This document shows positions 1-11,699 of a DNA stretch of 64,000 bases, piece after piece. The position numbers were made by a program, and so were the translations under genes. Position 1 is the stretch's first letter, and every line of letters starts with the position of its first letter. The notes under the pieces are model-generated. The model was not told the origin of the DNA. It saw only the letters and a list, made by a program, of their open reading frames with translations, and did not search any database. The stretch covers positions 16,251,501 through 16,315,500 of the forward strand of contig NC_084942.1 in the NCBI RefSeq assembly GCF_958298935.1, written 5' to 3'. Origin of the DNA: Phragmites australis (taxonomy: Eukaryota; Streptophyta; Magnoliopsida; Poales; Poaceae).

Positions 1-706
1 GTCTCAACAGTTCAATGATAAGTGACAAAAGCACGATCAAGGAGATCCTGAATATACTTCTCTTGGGAGAGGTAGAAACCCTCGTGTAGACAAGACGTCG
101 ATCCCAAGAAAGTAACGAAGAGGACCAAGATCAAACATAGGAAACTTGCCCATTGAGGTCTCGGTCTGATAGTGGAGATCTCGGCAGCCACGAGTGGAAA
201 AGGGGATCCCGGCAGCGCGATGATAGGAGAGCTTGGCCACCACAACCGGTGAGGATTCTGGCTCTCCCGGGCCTCATGGGGGCACGCGGTGGCCTACACG
301 GACTCGGAGAGCGACCTGCACAGACTTAGGCGGCAACGAACGAAGCAAACGACGATGTCGAACGCCTAGATCCGAGACAGCAGTGACGAGAAGGAACGAG
401 GAGACCGCTCACGATGAAGAGCAGCAACGACAAACGATGCAAGACGAAGCACCAGAAACGGAGGTGGTTGTTTTTGCATGCAAGTGCAACACGCCGACAA
501 CCAGAAAGAAAAAAACCTAGTTTGGCTCTGGTATCAAGTTATGAATAGCACTTGTATTAATCATGAGGGCTCTAGGCTTGTATATATAAATGTACACCAT
601 GCCATAAAAGGCAGATAATCAGAGCTATACAAGGCAACTAATCAGGCATAATAAAAGGCAATCTATCAATTTTATGAGTTGAATATTATTGTGCCATCTG
701 CCAACA
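1..706 (-). mobile_element. Truncated Ty1/copia retrotransposon: LTR, primer site, leader and reverse-transcriptase fragment
   Basis: Read on the minus strand, positions 243-1 encode the copia reverse-transcriptase hallmark DLGPLRYFLGI, followed in another frame by SQEKYIQDLLDRA, so one frameshift separates the halves. About 280 bp upstream, near 527-537, the minus strand has a degenerate initiator-tRNA-Met primer site (..ataccagagcc), and beyond it a short LTR of about 169 bp (538-706) that begins TGTTGGCA. A full element needs over 2.5 kb of gag and integrase between primer site and reverse transcriptase, so this copy is internally deleted. The rest would lie left of the window. The motif identity is firm; the LTR limits are inferred from terminal TG and the primer site. 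Confidence 0.7.
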
Positions 707-1493
707 AGTAGACTTGAGAAACGAAAATCTCATACTCTCATTGAGGGTATATATTTGCTAGGGGTATATATAGGGAAATCTCATACATGTCATGTTTCTA
801 GTGTTCCAGACCAAAAGCTTCACCATACTTTTTTATAGAAAGCAAAATAGATCCACTAGGTTACCATCTTACACAAACATCATCTTTTTAAATAGGTTTT
901 GCGCCCTACCTAATTGAGAACTCGAAGATTCTCTGCAACTCTACTAACCACCAGTCAACAAAAGGCTACAAAAACAAGCACATCAGTGAAAGAGTTTAGA
1001 CCACATAGTCAAGGATAACATAAACTCACGCCTGTTGGCAACCTAGGTACAAAAGAGTGTTGCTGGTAAGAAGCTAGATGTTATAAGTGTTTGACTTTTA
1101 GTACATACTTTGTTACTTTGCATATTGAAGTGCTATCAAGTGGGTACTACTACAACATAACTTTGTCATGTGCTAACCCATCAAGATGTGTTATGGATTG
1201 CATGCTGATTGTTCACACTGTATCACATAGTAAGACTCCATAAAACATATATTGTGTCAAAACTCCACATTAAGAATATGTCTATAAATATAATGAAGAC
1301 GTATCACACATGGCAGAAAATTAAATCGGCTCATTGCCAATACTTGACCCATGTAGCATTCATCCCACATTCCCACTCCAGCTCACTCAAGCCAATCAAG
1401 GCCCTAAAGCGCCCACCCCACCAATGCCCTAATTCCAACAACACCAAGCTTTACATCAATGAGGACGGATACATTATTGGAAAGACATAGTAG
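707..1493. other. AT-rich non-coding stretch
   Basis: I see no coding motif. If the GIF gene continues past the left edge, this is intron sequence. Short open frames here (for example 1209-1490) have no recognisable protein character. Confidence 0.4.
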
Positions 1494-2224
1494 CATAGTT
1501 GTCACGGGGGTAAGGCGAGGCAAGGCGCCTGACTACCTTCACACCTTTAGAAGAGTATGACGTGAGGCAAGGCGACACCATACTCGATCCAAATTCTAAT
1601 CTCGGCTCGCCAACGAGTGCAAAATTCTCACCTCAGCTCCCTCCTTTCCCTCCCTGGTTTTTATGTTTCCCTCCACACCCGGCCCCCTCTTCCTTCCATT
1701 TTAATATCAATGCCTTCCCCTTTTTCTTCTCTCCCCTCCGTCCATCCCCTCACATCGCCTACCTCGCTTCCCTCCACTCGACGCTTCTCCCGCTCCTAAC
1801 CCCTAGTATCCTCTAGTAGCGTCGCCGCCGCAACCCCCGGTAGCTAGATCCAAGCAACAGGGATCTTCTTGCCACGGATCGAGCACCTCCCGCCTCATGA
1901 TCAGCGGCGAGGAGTATTCGCTGTGGAGTGCCGAGGCTATGAGAGGCGGGAAGTGGAGAGGAGTGGCTCTGCGGTGGTAGATCCGCCGATCCTGGCGATG
2001 GAGATGGACTCCTTAGTCGAGAAGGTGAGCTCTACTCTGTGGTTTTCTCTCTCTTCCTTTCCCGCATGCGCGCTTGTTAGCTTTGTGGCACCTGCCTAGC
2101 GCAATATGGCATCACGACGCGCTAAGGCACCACCACACTTGGCAAGGCGGATGCAACAACGGAATTAGGTGAGGCGACGGCTACGGCGACTACCGACAAG
2201 CACTTCGACGCCTTAATAACTATG
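1494..2224. mobile_element. Possible hAT-like non-autonomous element
   Basis: The left end reads catagttgtcacggggg and the reverse complement of the right end reads catagttattaaggcg, an imperfect inverted repeat. Both sides contain aaggcgaggc-type words. The interior is GC-rich and gene-like (1560-2100) and contrasts with the AT-rich intron around it, which suggests captured or element-specific sequence. I could not find a convincing 8-bp target duplication, so the limits are approximate. Confidence 0.4.
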
Positions 2225-2539
2225 CATAGTAATGCTACAATATACCTGCCTACCCAAACATAGATATACCTAGCCAAAAATATTACAGAATACAGGCAAT
2301 CGCTGCAGTTTTGAGTTCTTAGATGATTATTTGCTATTACATGACATAACAAAAATTATAATACATGCTACCTTATTATTACATGACATGTCAGTAACAA
2401 GCAATGTCTAGGATTAACTGACATCAGGGAAAGGTAACAATAAAAAGAAGTCATGCTAATAATATATATTCAATTAATGCAAGCATGAGCCATATCAAAT
2501 AGTAAAACCAACAGAATAAAGGTTTAACTAGTTACATAC

Positions 2540-4249
2540 TGAGCACATTCTGCCAACTTTCCCAGGTTTTGATTTTCCAAAATAGCCACAATAAGTTGTT
2601 TATTCTCATCCAGATACTGCAGAAAGAAATAGGATAATAGGATCAATTATTAAAATTGGAAATTTGCAACAGACCATACACAAAACTGTTATATTGGAAC
2701 CGAAGGGACAATTGTGCCATAAAATGAACAAAATAATAATTGTAATATTGCACTATAAGAAACATGGTAGTTCTGTGAGAACACATGAACACTATAAAAC
2801 ATTACAAGATATTTATGAATCAATTGAATGCCCATATAACAGAACAAGAACCACATAATTTAGTGTAAATGTAAAGAATCAATGATCAGTTGGGAGTCAA
2901 GGGTATGCAACTATATTCTTGAAGTGGAAATGTTTGGTCCAGTGGACTATATCAAGATGGGTACCATTGCTATGGTTCAAATAGACCAGGCCCACATTGC
3001 TGTCTACATTTTTTCTATGAAGAACCAACTAGATTGCACTAATTTGGAATTAATCAAGTACAACAAAATAAGCCATCCTTTAATGCCAATAAGCATACAA
3101 TGTAGTGAGATAGTATACAATGTACGCTGGTCGTTCAAATACTAGCCACCAGTGAAACTCAAGTACTAACTACAAAAGAAAAGAGCAACACTCAAAAGAC
3201 CAGAAAAGACGCGACAAAAAACAAAGCAGGCAGTTTTCCTTTTTAAGTGAAGGGAATATGAAGAGTGGAAATAAGAATGAAAAACACTAAAGTAGGAGAT
3301 TCCAATGAAAAGTCATATTGGGAGTTTCCCAGAACTGAACATAAATTTAACTACTGCTAGTTACTGTAAGAAGTTAGATAAATCATAAACTCATCTCTTT
3401 TATATGTATTATTAAACTTCAGCAAACCCTGTCAAAACAAAATTGGAATATATAATCCACAAAGATGCGTAGATGGATTCTCTATATGGGCCATGGCATC
3501 TTCCATCACAACACCAAAGAAATTATAATATCAAGGAGGGCACCTAAATGCTTGAGAAAGACAGGAAATATTCACATAGAGAACGCTTTACAGGATATGA
3601 AGTGCAGATGAGTGCAAGTTATGCGGTCAACGCTACAGAGCACATATGGAAAACATCAGTTTGGTTTTGTTGGAAGCAAATGACACAAGGCCGTGCTACA
3701 AGAAAGGATTCAAGTTCCATTATCTAAACAATGCTACATTCACAAGTTTCTATTCCCCACTTTACTAGTTCCTATAATATCAGGACAGGCCCTATTTATT
3801 CTCATATCAACGTTAGCAGCCTCAAGCATAAAGAGACAGGTTTAACATCAACCAAGCAGCATCACCATGAGTTTGAATGAGGATCATAACACTGCACCCA
3901 ATAAGTTACAAGAAAGCACCAGCTTCAGACAAAGCTGGTCAAATCAAACAAAGGAATGTCGAAAAAAAACAGCATCTTTACTAATCCACCGAACCAAATC
4001 CACCACTAATCGATCCCAGCGCATACAGACCTAACCCCATCCGATTGAGGCCAGCAACAAGACCCAACCTTTGACACGAAATGGCCCCCAAGAAACCCCC
4101 ACACGTAGAGGACACGCGAACCCTATCAAGAACCGCAACGGGAGAAGGGAGAGGGCGAAAGGAGGCACCTTCTGGATCTGCTCTGTGGTGATTCCGGCCG
4201 CCGGGGTCATGGCGGGCGCCTGCGGCTGCATGGGCATCGGCTGCTGCAT
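2540..4249 (-). CDS. GIF: GRF-interacting factor (GIF/AN3, SSXT-family coactivator), first two coding exons
   Basis: Exon 1 (4249-4169) starts MQQPMPMQPQAPAM and ends TTEQIQK at a GT donor. Exon 2 (2616-2540) starts YLDENKQLIVAIL after a CAG acceptor and ends NLGKLAECA(Q) at a GT donor; the codon is split so that the Gln is completed by exon 3. Together they give the N-terminal SNH domain of GIF/SSXT coactivators, which bind growth-regulating factors in the nucleus and recruit SWI/SNF remodellers to promote cell proliferation in leaves and meristems. The next exon (family motif QLQKNL.YLAAIAD) is absent down to position 1, so intron 2 is longer than 2.5 kb and the gene either continues leftwards or is truncated. 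No stop or frameshift is visible. The Met-Pro-Gln-rich start resembles grass GIF2/GIF3 rather than GIF1. Intron 1 (2617-4168) is AT-rich with no other feature seen. Confidence 0.8.
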
Positions 4250-5497
4250 CGCTTCCCCTTATGCGGGCTTTGGTTTCTTGGGTGGGTTTGGGATTTTGGG
4301 GGTTTGGAGGGTTTGGGGGCTGGAGCTGGAATGACGCGCGCTGCCGACCTGCCCAGGGATGCCTATTGCGTATTTGCGTGCGTAGGCGAGTGCATGAGTA
4401 CGATGTAAGGTAGTGTTTAGTTAACATGTAAGATGTAAGGTATTGTAACGCAATTTAGGTAACATGTTCTATTTTCTTTTGTTTTAGTCCTCTCTGTGAT
4501 TGACTCTGCCACCCAAGCGTAGAAATTTGATACCGTTTCCATCCAAGCATTATGCCCTTCATACTAATCTTCTCCGCTGGTACTCATATGCCACACCGTC
4601 TCTTGAGGGTCACCTGTCTCCACCATCTCCTCCACCCGATTCTTCCTTCGAAGTCATTGCTGCCTTCTCTTCTCCTCCTCCCAATCCAGTCTCCCCCACC
4701 CCCCCTTCCTCCTCTAAATCCGATCTCCACTCTGCCGCTAATGGCCAAAGATCCCGTCGCTGGAGCTCGTATGCTGAATGGATCAACGGAGTGACGGTAG
4801 GGCACGACGACATGGACCGGCGAGGGCGCAGTGGCCACCTTCGGGATCTGTGCAAGAAAGGGGAAGAAGGCTCGCCGCCGGATCTGCTCGTGGTCCAGGA
4901 TGATGGGTCGGAGCCGTCGTCACTGAATCTGATCGTTGGCAGCGTCAAGGCTGTTCGAATCGACATGGGTGAGGGCGCTGCTAGATCGACGCAGGGCAGA
5001 GAAGAGAGGGGCTCTCCAGTGTGTCGGCTAGCTCATGGTTCTCCATGGTGGCCTGGCGGCATCAACAGAGAGAGCCTCACGCAGGGCCAGCGATGGCGAC
5101 AGCTCACCACCAACACCACCATAAGTAGCTTCTACTTGAGGTGTGTTCTCCCGTGGTTCTTCATGCTCAAATGTCGTTTATGTTTGCATTACCGACATAA
5201 ACCAAATAAAGTTTGTATTCCGTTACATTGTTACCATTCCCAACGTCTTCTAATACCATTTAAATTTGTGTTTGTATTTGCCAATCAAACAACATCTAAG
5301 TTTGTACGTGAATTCAGATACTACAATTTGTATTTTGAAAATGAGGTCTTAAAAAATGCAAATTGCAAATCAGCTATCACACGGGAGCCACAGCCCTGCA
5401 AGACAGAAATTTTTGTAACACAACGTTGTTTGTATGGCAAAAGAAATATCAAAATTGTTATAGTTGAGCGTACGGCATGCGGGCCTGTTTCTTTTTT
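4250..5497. other. GIF 5' flank with about 1 kb of unclassified inserted sequence
   Basis: Positions 4252-4355 (GIF 5' leader side) and 5356-5520 each match a second copy near 24.58-25.07 kb, where they are almost adjacent. The intervening 4360-5355 therefore looks like an insertion relative to that copy, though I see no clear inverted repeats or target duplication. A 338-codon frame (4500-5516, plus, starting TTG) crosses the insertion; it is Pro/Ser-rich, then low-complexity, and resembles no family I know. Repeated words (gatgtaaggta) at 4402-4442 may mark an element end. Confidence 0.4.
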
Positions 5498-5812
5498 TTT
5501 TTTTTTGAAAATTTAGGTCCACACCATCACGTCAATTCCACTTGCAAAATTTGCTATTGCTTTTGAATTATTAGACTCATGCTATTAGTTCTAAAGTTTA
5601 TTAGCGGATAAATCGGAGCTCAAACGGTGTTCAGTCAAACTATTTGACCGTACCAAATGATATAGGTGCCCTCTTATTATCTCTCTTTCTCTCTCCCTTC
5701 ATGTTGGGACCCACCCCCACTTCTCTCTTTTACTTTTCTTCTCTTCGTGCATGTTGGAAACGTCACAGCCTTCGCACTCCGTCTGAATAGAGTAAAAACT
5801 AGAAAATAGTGC
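5498..5812 (+). repeat. Dispersed repeat, copy A
   Basis: Contains the words gaaaatttaggtccacacc, tgccctcttattatctctc, acccccacttctctctttt and cttcgcactccgtc. These recur in the same order at 26.16-26.5 kb and partly at 27.66-27.86 kb. No coding capacity is seen. Copy A lacks the 3' part (ending ttaactccatga) that is present in the other copies. The class is unknown. Confidence 0.6.
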
Positions 5813-8303
5813 GCCGTTGACGTGCAGTATCCCATTTTTGAGGCTGGAGTGTGCAATAAGAAAAATTAATACTTGATACTTCTAAAAAGTTTGAAGGCAT
5901 ATTAGAATCCATGTAAAAGCACATAATTTACCTTAGCTGAGGACCTACTGCACAAGGTGTACAAAACCACCTCTGAGTGCATCTATATCCAGCAAAAATC
6001 AACTGCATAGGCTAAGAAAACAAAAATCATCAACACAATAGCTTGTAAGTCTCATATAACAACATGACATATGATTATGAGATATCAAATAGCTATACAA
6101 CAGAAAATGAAATATAACAAACTGCACATGCATATAAATAAGCATTTTGAGCCTATTTCCTTCTTTTTTAAAGTTATATAGTCTTGAATCCATGCAGTAC
6201 CGCATCCAGCTCATATAATAGATACATAGCAGGATAAGTAGAATGATGTTATACTCAGAATATACCATGAAGTGGGTACACATAATGTATTTATTGCTAA
6301 TCGGCAAATTGTACTGATCAGCAGGGGCAATGTAGCTTATTTTTCTAATAGAACAAGGAAGATAACAAAATCCTGACATTTGGGACAAAGGATTTTTTAT
6401 TTTTTATTCTTGGCTTTCAACATGGACTTTCCCTTTATAATCCTAATTGGCAACTGAAAATTTACCAGGCAATATGTAGTTGCATCATTTAAAAAAATTA
6501 AGTAATATATTTTGAGAAAGAGCTAAAGAGCTTAGATGCGAAAGTGATCTCCAAAGTAGAACTGTGAGGTATGCATTTTTCAGATATCAAAGCAAAATAT
6601 TTTGACATTACTTTGCATTAGCTGGAATTTAGTTGAACTGGATGAAGTGCAGATCAAGAATTATGACACCAAATGGTTGAAGTGTTGAATCCCAATTAAC
6701 ACCACACGTTGTACGTACAATCATTCTAACAAACTATCATGAAATCGAAAGGCAAAGAAAGATCAACGGTACCTGCAGTCAGCATTGATGTTGACAATGC
6801 AGAAGCAACCGTCCAGACGTGGCAACTATCAGAGCTTAATATAATTAGTAAAAGGAACATTCAATAATAATTGAAATAACATTCAGACTTGAAGTATGGA
6901 TGATCACTAAGATTAACAAAAAAAATTGCATATTGGCACGGGAGCCCCAATCTTTGCATATAGACTTTGTCCATGTTCCACATTAAGTAAAATGTCAGAT
7001 CAGATCTGTCACTCAGAAGTTATGCTTTGATTTCTTAAAGGACAAACCATGCTACACTTATAATGCATTTCAAGATCTGTCCGAATTCTCTAAAAGGGCT
7101 CTAGTTCACTTAACCTATGGTCTAAATCATCTAGCCTGTTAATTGAACCCCTAATTGCAGAATTATTAATCTAAGATTAAGGTTCATAATTTCATATTTT
7201 TGGTGCAGTTCCTCCTAATACAAGATTATTTTTCCTACTTTCGTCTCAAGAAATTATGCTTGTCAACTTTTTGAATTACTTCAGGGGTTATATGGTTTTT
7301 TATTTAACTTAAAGCAGATCTAGTTAAAAATAGTTTTAGAGGCTGAAACCATTGATTAGATTTGGATAAAACAACTATAAAAATCATAGTTATCAGTTAG
7401 TACATGAAAAACTACCTTTTCTTTACCTCTTTCCACAAAAACTTGAATCAATAGGACAAATAAAGACCAGTTTGTTAAGTGCTACCCTAACAATTGTAAA
7501 AACTTAGTTTGATTTCACAAATTTATTCAGGGTGGAGCTCTTGTTTCTTACAATTTATTAGTACCATATATACTATAACTCTGTGTTTAACAGTATGTAG
7601 GATTCTCTAGCCTTTTTAGAACAAACGGCAACCATCCGCGATAGAACGAACAAAAGTATCCTAATGAGATCATAGTACTTTTAGACTTCTTTCCTCCATA
7701 ATCACTTTTAGTCTATCTGTCTGCTGCACACAACATACTTTCTTTGCAAACCCGCCTATAATTCTAATTTCATAAATAATAGTTCAACCAAAAATAGTGA
7801 TGCTTGAGTGAGTTGTATTCACGGTGTGACCTCATGAGTTGTCTCCCTTTCAAAAATATAGAATTTTTAAAGAATACACAAAGCTAGATGATCCATAACT
7901 GTTTCTAAAGGTGCATATTATACTTCAAGTTACAGCCATCATAAGGAGCAGCACTACATCTTACAAATAAGTATTAATCGTACTAAAGAATGCAATATTA
8001 ACCTTCAAAATATCAGTGTCATCATATTTTGATATGCAGAATCGCTAAATGTTCAGAATAGATGCACTTATACAAAGGAGCATGGAAGAGAGAATTTTAA
8101 CAGAAAGCTGCAGACCTTATTGCAGGCACTAGCACAGGTTTATTGATTAAATATAAACACATGAAAAAGTTTGAACAAAACTGTGTTCATATGATAGTAA
8201 GCATAATAGTATTTCATTATGTAGATCCTCAAAGAGAGCACAGTGATCAAAGTCTTAATAACATGAGACTTGGTAGGGTTATTTTGCAGGAAGTGCTCCT
8301 TAC
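5813..8303. other. AT-rich intergenic or intronic DNA
   Basis: I see no recognisable gene, structured RNA or transposon end. A 129-codon minus frame at 5999-6388 is AT-driven and hydrophobic, without a family signature. Confidence 0.4.
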
Positions 8304-9025
8304 CTTTTTAGTTTTGTGACAATGAGCTGAATAAGAAATGGGCCGAGCATCCTGAGCCATGGATGTTTTCCTGTAAGCAACGTGTGATTCAGTATTTCAG
8401 TAAAATGAAATGCAACCAGACTGTAACCATTAGCTATTAACTAGGGCCCTTGGATGAAAAACTGAACTACATTACAGAACTCCTAAAGCTTGAAGTATCA
8501 TGTATTTGTCAGTTCTGACATAGACACACAATATATGATGTGATAACTATATTCTCTTGGAAATGTGAAGGACTTAGCACATATTTCTCTAATATATATG
8601 GCAATCTACTAAAAGCACTACTAAAGAATATCATAGTGGTTCCAACATCTGAAAATGGAAATATTTTGGATCGGTCTTAAAGGGTAATGACTTGAACTGT
8701 CGTTAATAAGAAGTGCCTTTGAACTGAATCCGGTTTCCACACAAACTAAACACAATGATGATTGGTCTAAACCCTATGGTCACTTTCCCGAGGTCACACA
8801 ACAAGCTAACTGTATGCGAAACACAATATCAATTGCACAACGGGGAGATGCTACCACTGTAGGGGCTGAATTGATCTAACCAAACACAGGTAACAGTGTA
8901 CTACGACCAATGTAAGTAAAGCAATCTCACTTGTTTATGTAACGTGGCAAATTATGGTTTATGCAAACTGGAGGTCCTTCAGTCCGAAGAAAAGAATTGT
9001 CGAGCCAGTTAATCAGTTCGTTGGC
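8304..9025 (-). other. Two exon-like segments, unrecognised
   Basis: On the minus strand, 8370-8304 is bounded by ttacag and gtaagg and is open in a frame reading KHPWLRMLGPFLIQLI. Near 9025-8936 another open stretch reads ELINWLDNSFLRTEG and ends at a possible donor (AACAA, then gtgag). Both lie downstream of the exon-like sequence at 9.4-9.6 kb on the same strand, so they could be exons of one gene. I recognise no family, and chance open frames of 22-45 codons are common. Confidence 0.2.
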
Positions 9026-9371
9026 GCATAATTGCATAATTGGAGGAACAAAGAACGGAAAAAGGGGTCATCGTTAGCTTGCTTCTGAGCTTCGAAATAA
9101 CGAATGGCAAGTCCAACGCAATGGTATGAGATTAGCCTCGAGGAAAGCAGCATGAATATTCAGAAGATTTAAGTAGTATTAGCCATGGCCTCAGTAGTCC
9201 CGCGCCTTTTCTAAACCGTGGAGATGGCCGGCGATTTGACCACACTGCTCTCTTCCTTGTGGACTGCAAATTAAGAGAGGGATTATAAATCCTCTCAGTG
9301 GATGTTCGAAGATGCCATCACCACAGCTAGTTGCAGCAAAATTGAGCAGAAATGGGGCACATGGGGCTCAC

Positions 9372-9570
9372 CGGCGGTGGAGGAGCAGGTCAAGGAGGAG
9401 GCGGAGGCGTCGGAGAGCGGAGGAAGGGGCTGACATCTGGTTCTCCTAGGTTCGATTGGAGTCGGGGTGCCGGTGAGGAGGTTGGTAACGTCACTCAGCG
9501 GCACCGCCGCTACCTTCCGCTGCCGCTTGGTGGCGTCGGACTTAGTGCTCCACGATTCCGATCTGTAGGC
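9372..9570 (-). CDS. Candidate exon of a DVTN-motif nuclear protein (sororin-like?)
   Basis: On the minus strand a frame reads SESWSTKSDATKRQRKV and then PLSDVTNLL, followed by a Ser/Pro-rich stretch, and stops being open just after a good donor (GCCG, then gtgagc). A basic patch followed by PL(S/A)DVTN is seen in small nuclear cell-cycle proteins such as sororin-like factors; this is a motif impression, not an identification. The only good ATG upstream (MEPHRLPAFEEL, 9766) is in another frame, so the exon would need a frameshift or a different start, and the locus may be a pseudogene. GC content rises sharply here against the AT-rich flanks, as in grass first exons. Confidence 0.3.
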
Positions 9571-9770
9571 GGTGGCAGCGGTGGCGCATGGAGCGAATGC
9601 GGTGGTGATGGTGATAGCGAGGGCGCGCGGAGGCCAGAGTCCAACGAAGTAGCGGCAGCGGTCCGAAAGGGCAGAGCAAAGGTGGCGTTAGCGGCGAGGC
9701 TTTGCAACTACGGAGCAAAGGCGGTTCGTGCAGCTCCTCGAAGGCTGGGAGGCGGTGCGGCTCCATTCCT

Positions 9771-10490
9771 CACAGATCATACGGTCCACATCTGACGAAA
9801 CGATCTCGCCTCGTCCGACAGGCTTAGCATCTGCGGGGAAGGTGGAGTGTTGGTGCATTGATGTCTGGCAATACTTGTACAGTATTTAGTAGCGGATAGG
9901 AGCTAGTAGGCTTTGTAGGTCTCCGGTGATTTCGTCGATGATGAAGTTAGTCTGGTGTTTCTTCTCCATACTATCTCTGGTGAAGTCGCCATCTACGATG
10001 ATGACTCTGGTGGTAGTGGTGTGAGAGGTGACGATTTTATGTTTTGTGGCTAGAAGGATGGTTATGGGTATTGTAGCGATGTGGTAGATGAACCTTCTCT
10101 TCTCATGCGCTGTTTTCCGATGACATGGCTAGATCCGAGGCCAGGAAGACATAAGGCATGCCTCCGACCGATGGACTTCAACAGGTGTTTTCTTCCCGTT
10201 CTTAGGGGCAGGAGACTTCTGCGGCTCTTATCAAAGCCTTGATACGATGATGCTCTTCCGGGTCTATGTGGTGTATCCTCTGTTCTCCTTTTGCTCCGGT
10301 GCCGTCTTCGGTGGTGGAGTCTGGTAGAGTGCGGCGATTTTGGCATGCACAGTGGTCTCTAGGGGCTTAATTGTAATAATCTTTTTTTTGGACCTCGCAT
10401 TTTGGCTGGGACAGCTTGGTCTTCTGTATCCTTCTAGTAGGTGCATGTATTTGTACGATCTCTTTATCTTTTAATACAGTATCTCTGTGC
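9771..10490. other. Unclassified GC-moderate sequence, possible retroelement 3' region
   Basis: No intact gene is visible. The stretch ends in tttaatacagtatctctgtgc just before the next dispersed repeat, reminiscent of the 3' end of plant non-LTR elements, but no reverse-transcriptase motif or poly(A) tail was found. Confidence 0.25.
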
Positions 10491-10494
10491 TTAA

Positions 10495-10835
10495 AAATAG
10501 AATATAGTAAAACTAGGTCCTATTTATTTATTAGATAACAATAAATGCAATGGTTCAAACGCATAGTAGATTGGATACACATTTGAAACTTGCCAATCAA
10601 AAGGTTAAAGAATCTAGTGCAACTAAACCGAGTGTCGATACCTCACCAAAAATATGGACAACAGTGCAGTGGAGCCCAAACATTCGAGAGCGTTTTCCTC
10701 TACAACTAATGCATGTGTAACATTTTCTATAGAAGTTTTGTTTAGACATGGCCCCAAGGCCATTTGGTTTAAGCCATCGCCATGCAAACATATTTGCTAT
10801 GCATATATCTTTCACACTAATTAACTCCACGATGT
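10495..10835 (+). repeat. Dispersed repeat, copy C (3' part)
   Basis: Starts with the words aatatagtaaaactaggtcc, contains attagataacaataaatgc, gatacctcaccaaaaatatgg and aacattcgagag, and ends tttcacactaattaactcc. All recur in order at 26.46-26.76 kb and 27.85-28.24 kb. Non-coding; class unknown. Confidence 0.65.
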
Positions 10836-10849
10836 TGTCGGCGATTGAT

Positions 10850-11520
10850 AAAATTGATAGAAAATACTTATAATAAAGTAGATATACATTCTGGTCTCGA
10901 GGTGTGCATCAAAGATAGAAACACACGTTTTTATACAGGTTTAGATCTATGTTAGAAAAATAACTATATGTCCTATCTTAACTTGATTATTCTCAGCAAA
11001 GATTATTGCAGCTTGGGGGTGTATAGATCAAATCCTAAGGCTCTCGGTAGAATTTCTCGTGTTCTATGTCTAAAAGGCCTAGTTGAAGGAATTTGTCATG
11101 ATTTGATGTTGTCGTGGATTTTCACTGGGTGTCTCTGGTTCCTACCTAGCTAGGTTTGCTCTTGCCTTCTACCGAGATTAACTTGGCATCTCTAGGTGTC
11201 AACTTTAGATGCGATGCCTTGGGCATACTCCCTCCCTCTCCTTATATAGTAAGGGTGAGGTAGTCGTAACATACTCGGACTTCTCCGAGTGTATCCTTCC
11301 CGTGATCATACTCCTCCAGAATATCTAGGAATTCATTTCCTAATTTGGGGATAATCTCCATATAGAATATGATTAATTGTTGGATTTTTTGACATATGCC
11401 TTATTTACCTTATGATGGCTACAGAACTACCGAAACAGGTTAAGGATATGTGTATGGTAGATACCCGTTATGGATATACCATGTTTAGAGTAAATATATA
11501 ATCATTAATTATGTATTCCT
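10850..11520. mobile_element. Possible decayed LTR fragment
   Basis: Words such as cacacgtttttatacaggttt and aggttaaggatatgtgtatgg have the look of grass Ty3 LTR sequence, with regular Thr/Ser-free, stop-rich content and no gene. I could not find both ends, so this is a weak call. Confidence 0.3.
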
Positions 11521-11699
11521 CCTTGGCTAGCTCCCAACTCTGCTCAGAAGAGGACCACTTTTACATATTATGAATTTGACCTTGTCCGAACTCGTATAGT
11601 TAGAATGTTTTTCAAGAAAAATGTTCTTCCAAGTCAAGAATCTCTTCTGACTAAATAGAACATTTTCTAATTAAGAAAATTGCGGGGGAACCATCTAAA

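Noticed and set aside
1562..2099. Small genes at 1562-1816 and 1869-2099
   Set aside because: The frames sit inside a probable hAT-like element, are Pro/Ser or Arg-rich, and have no family signature.
4500..5516. 338-codon plus-strand frame
   Set aside because: It starts with TTG, spans an insertion boundary, ends in a T-run and shows no domain. Kept only as a note in the flank entry.
5999..6388. 129-codon minus-strand hydrophobic frame as a membrane protein
   Set aside because: It is a low-complexity AT-driven frame (Tyr, Ile, Cys, Ser) with no conserved pattern and no promoter or splice context.
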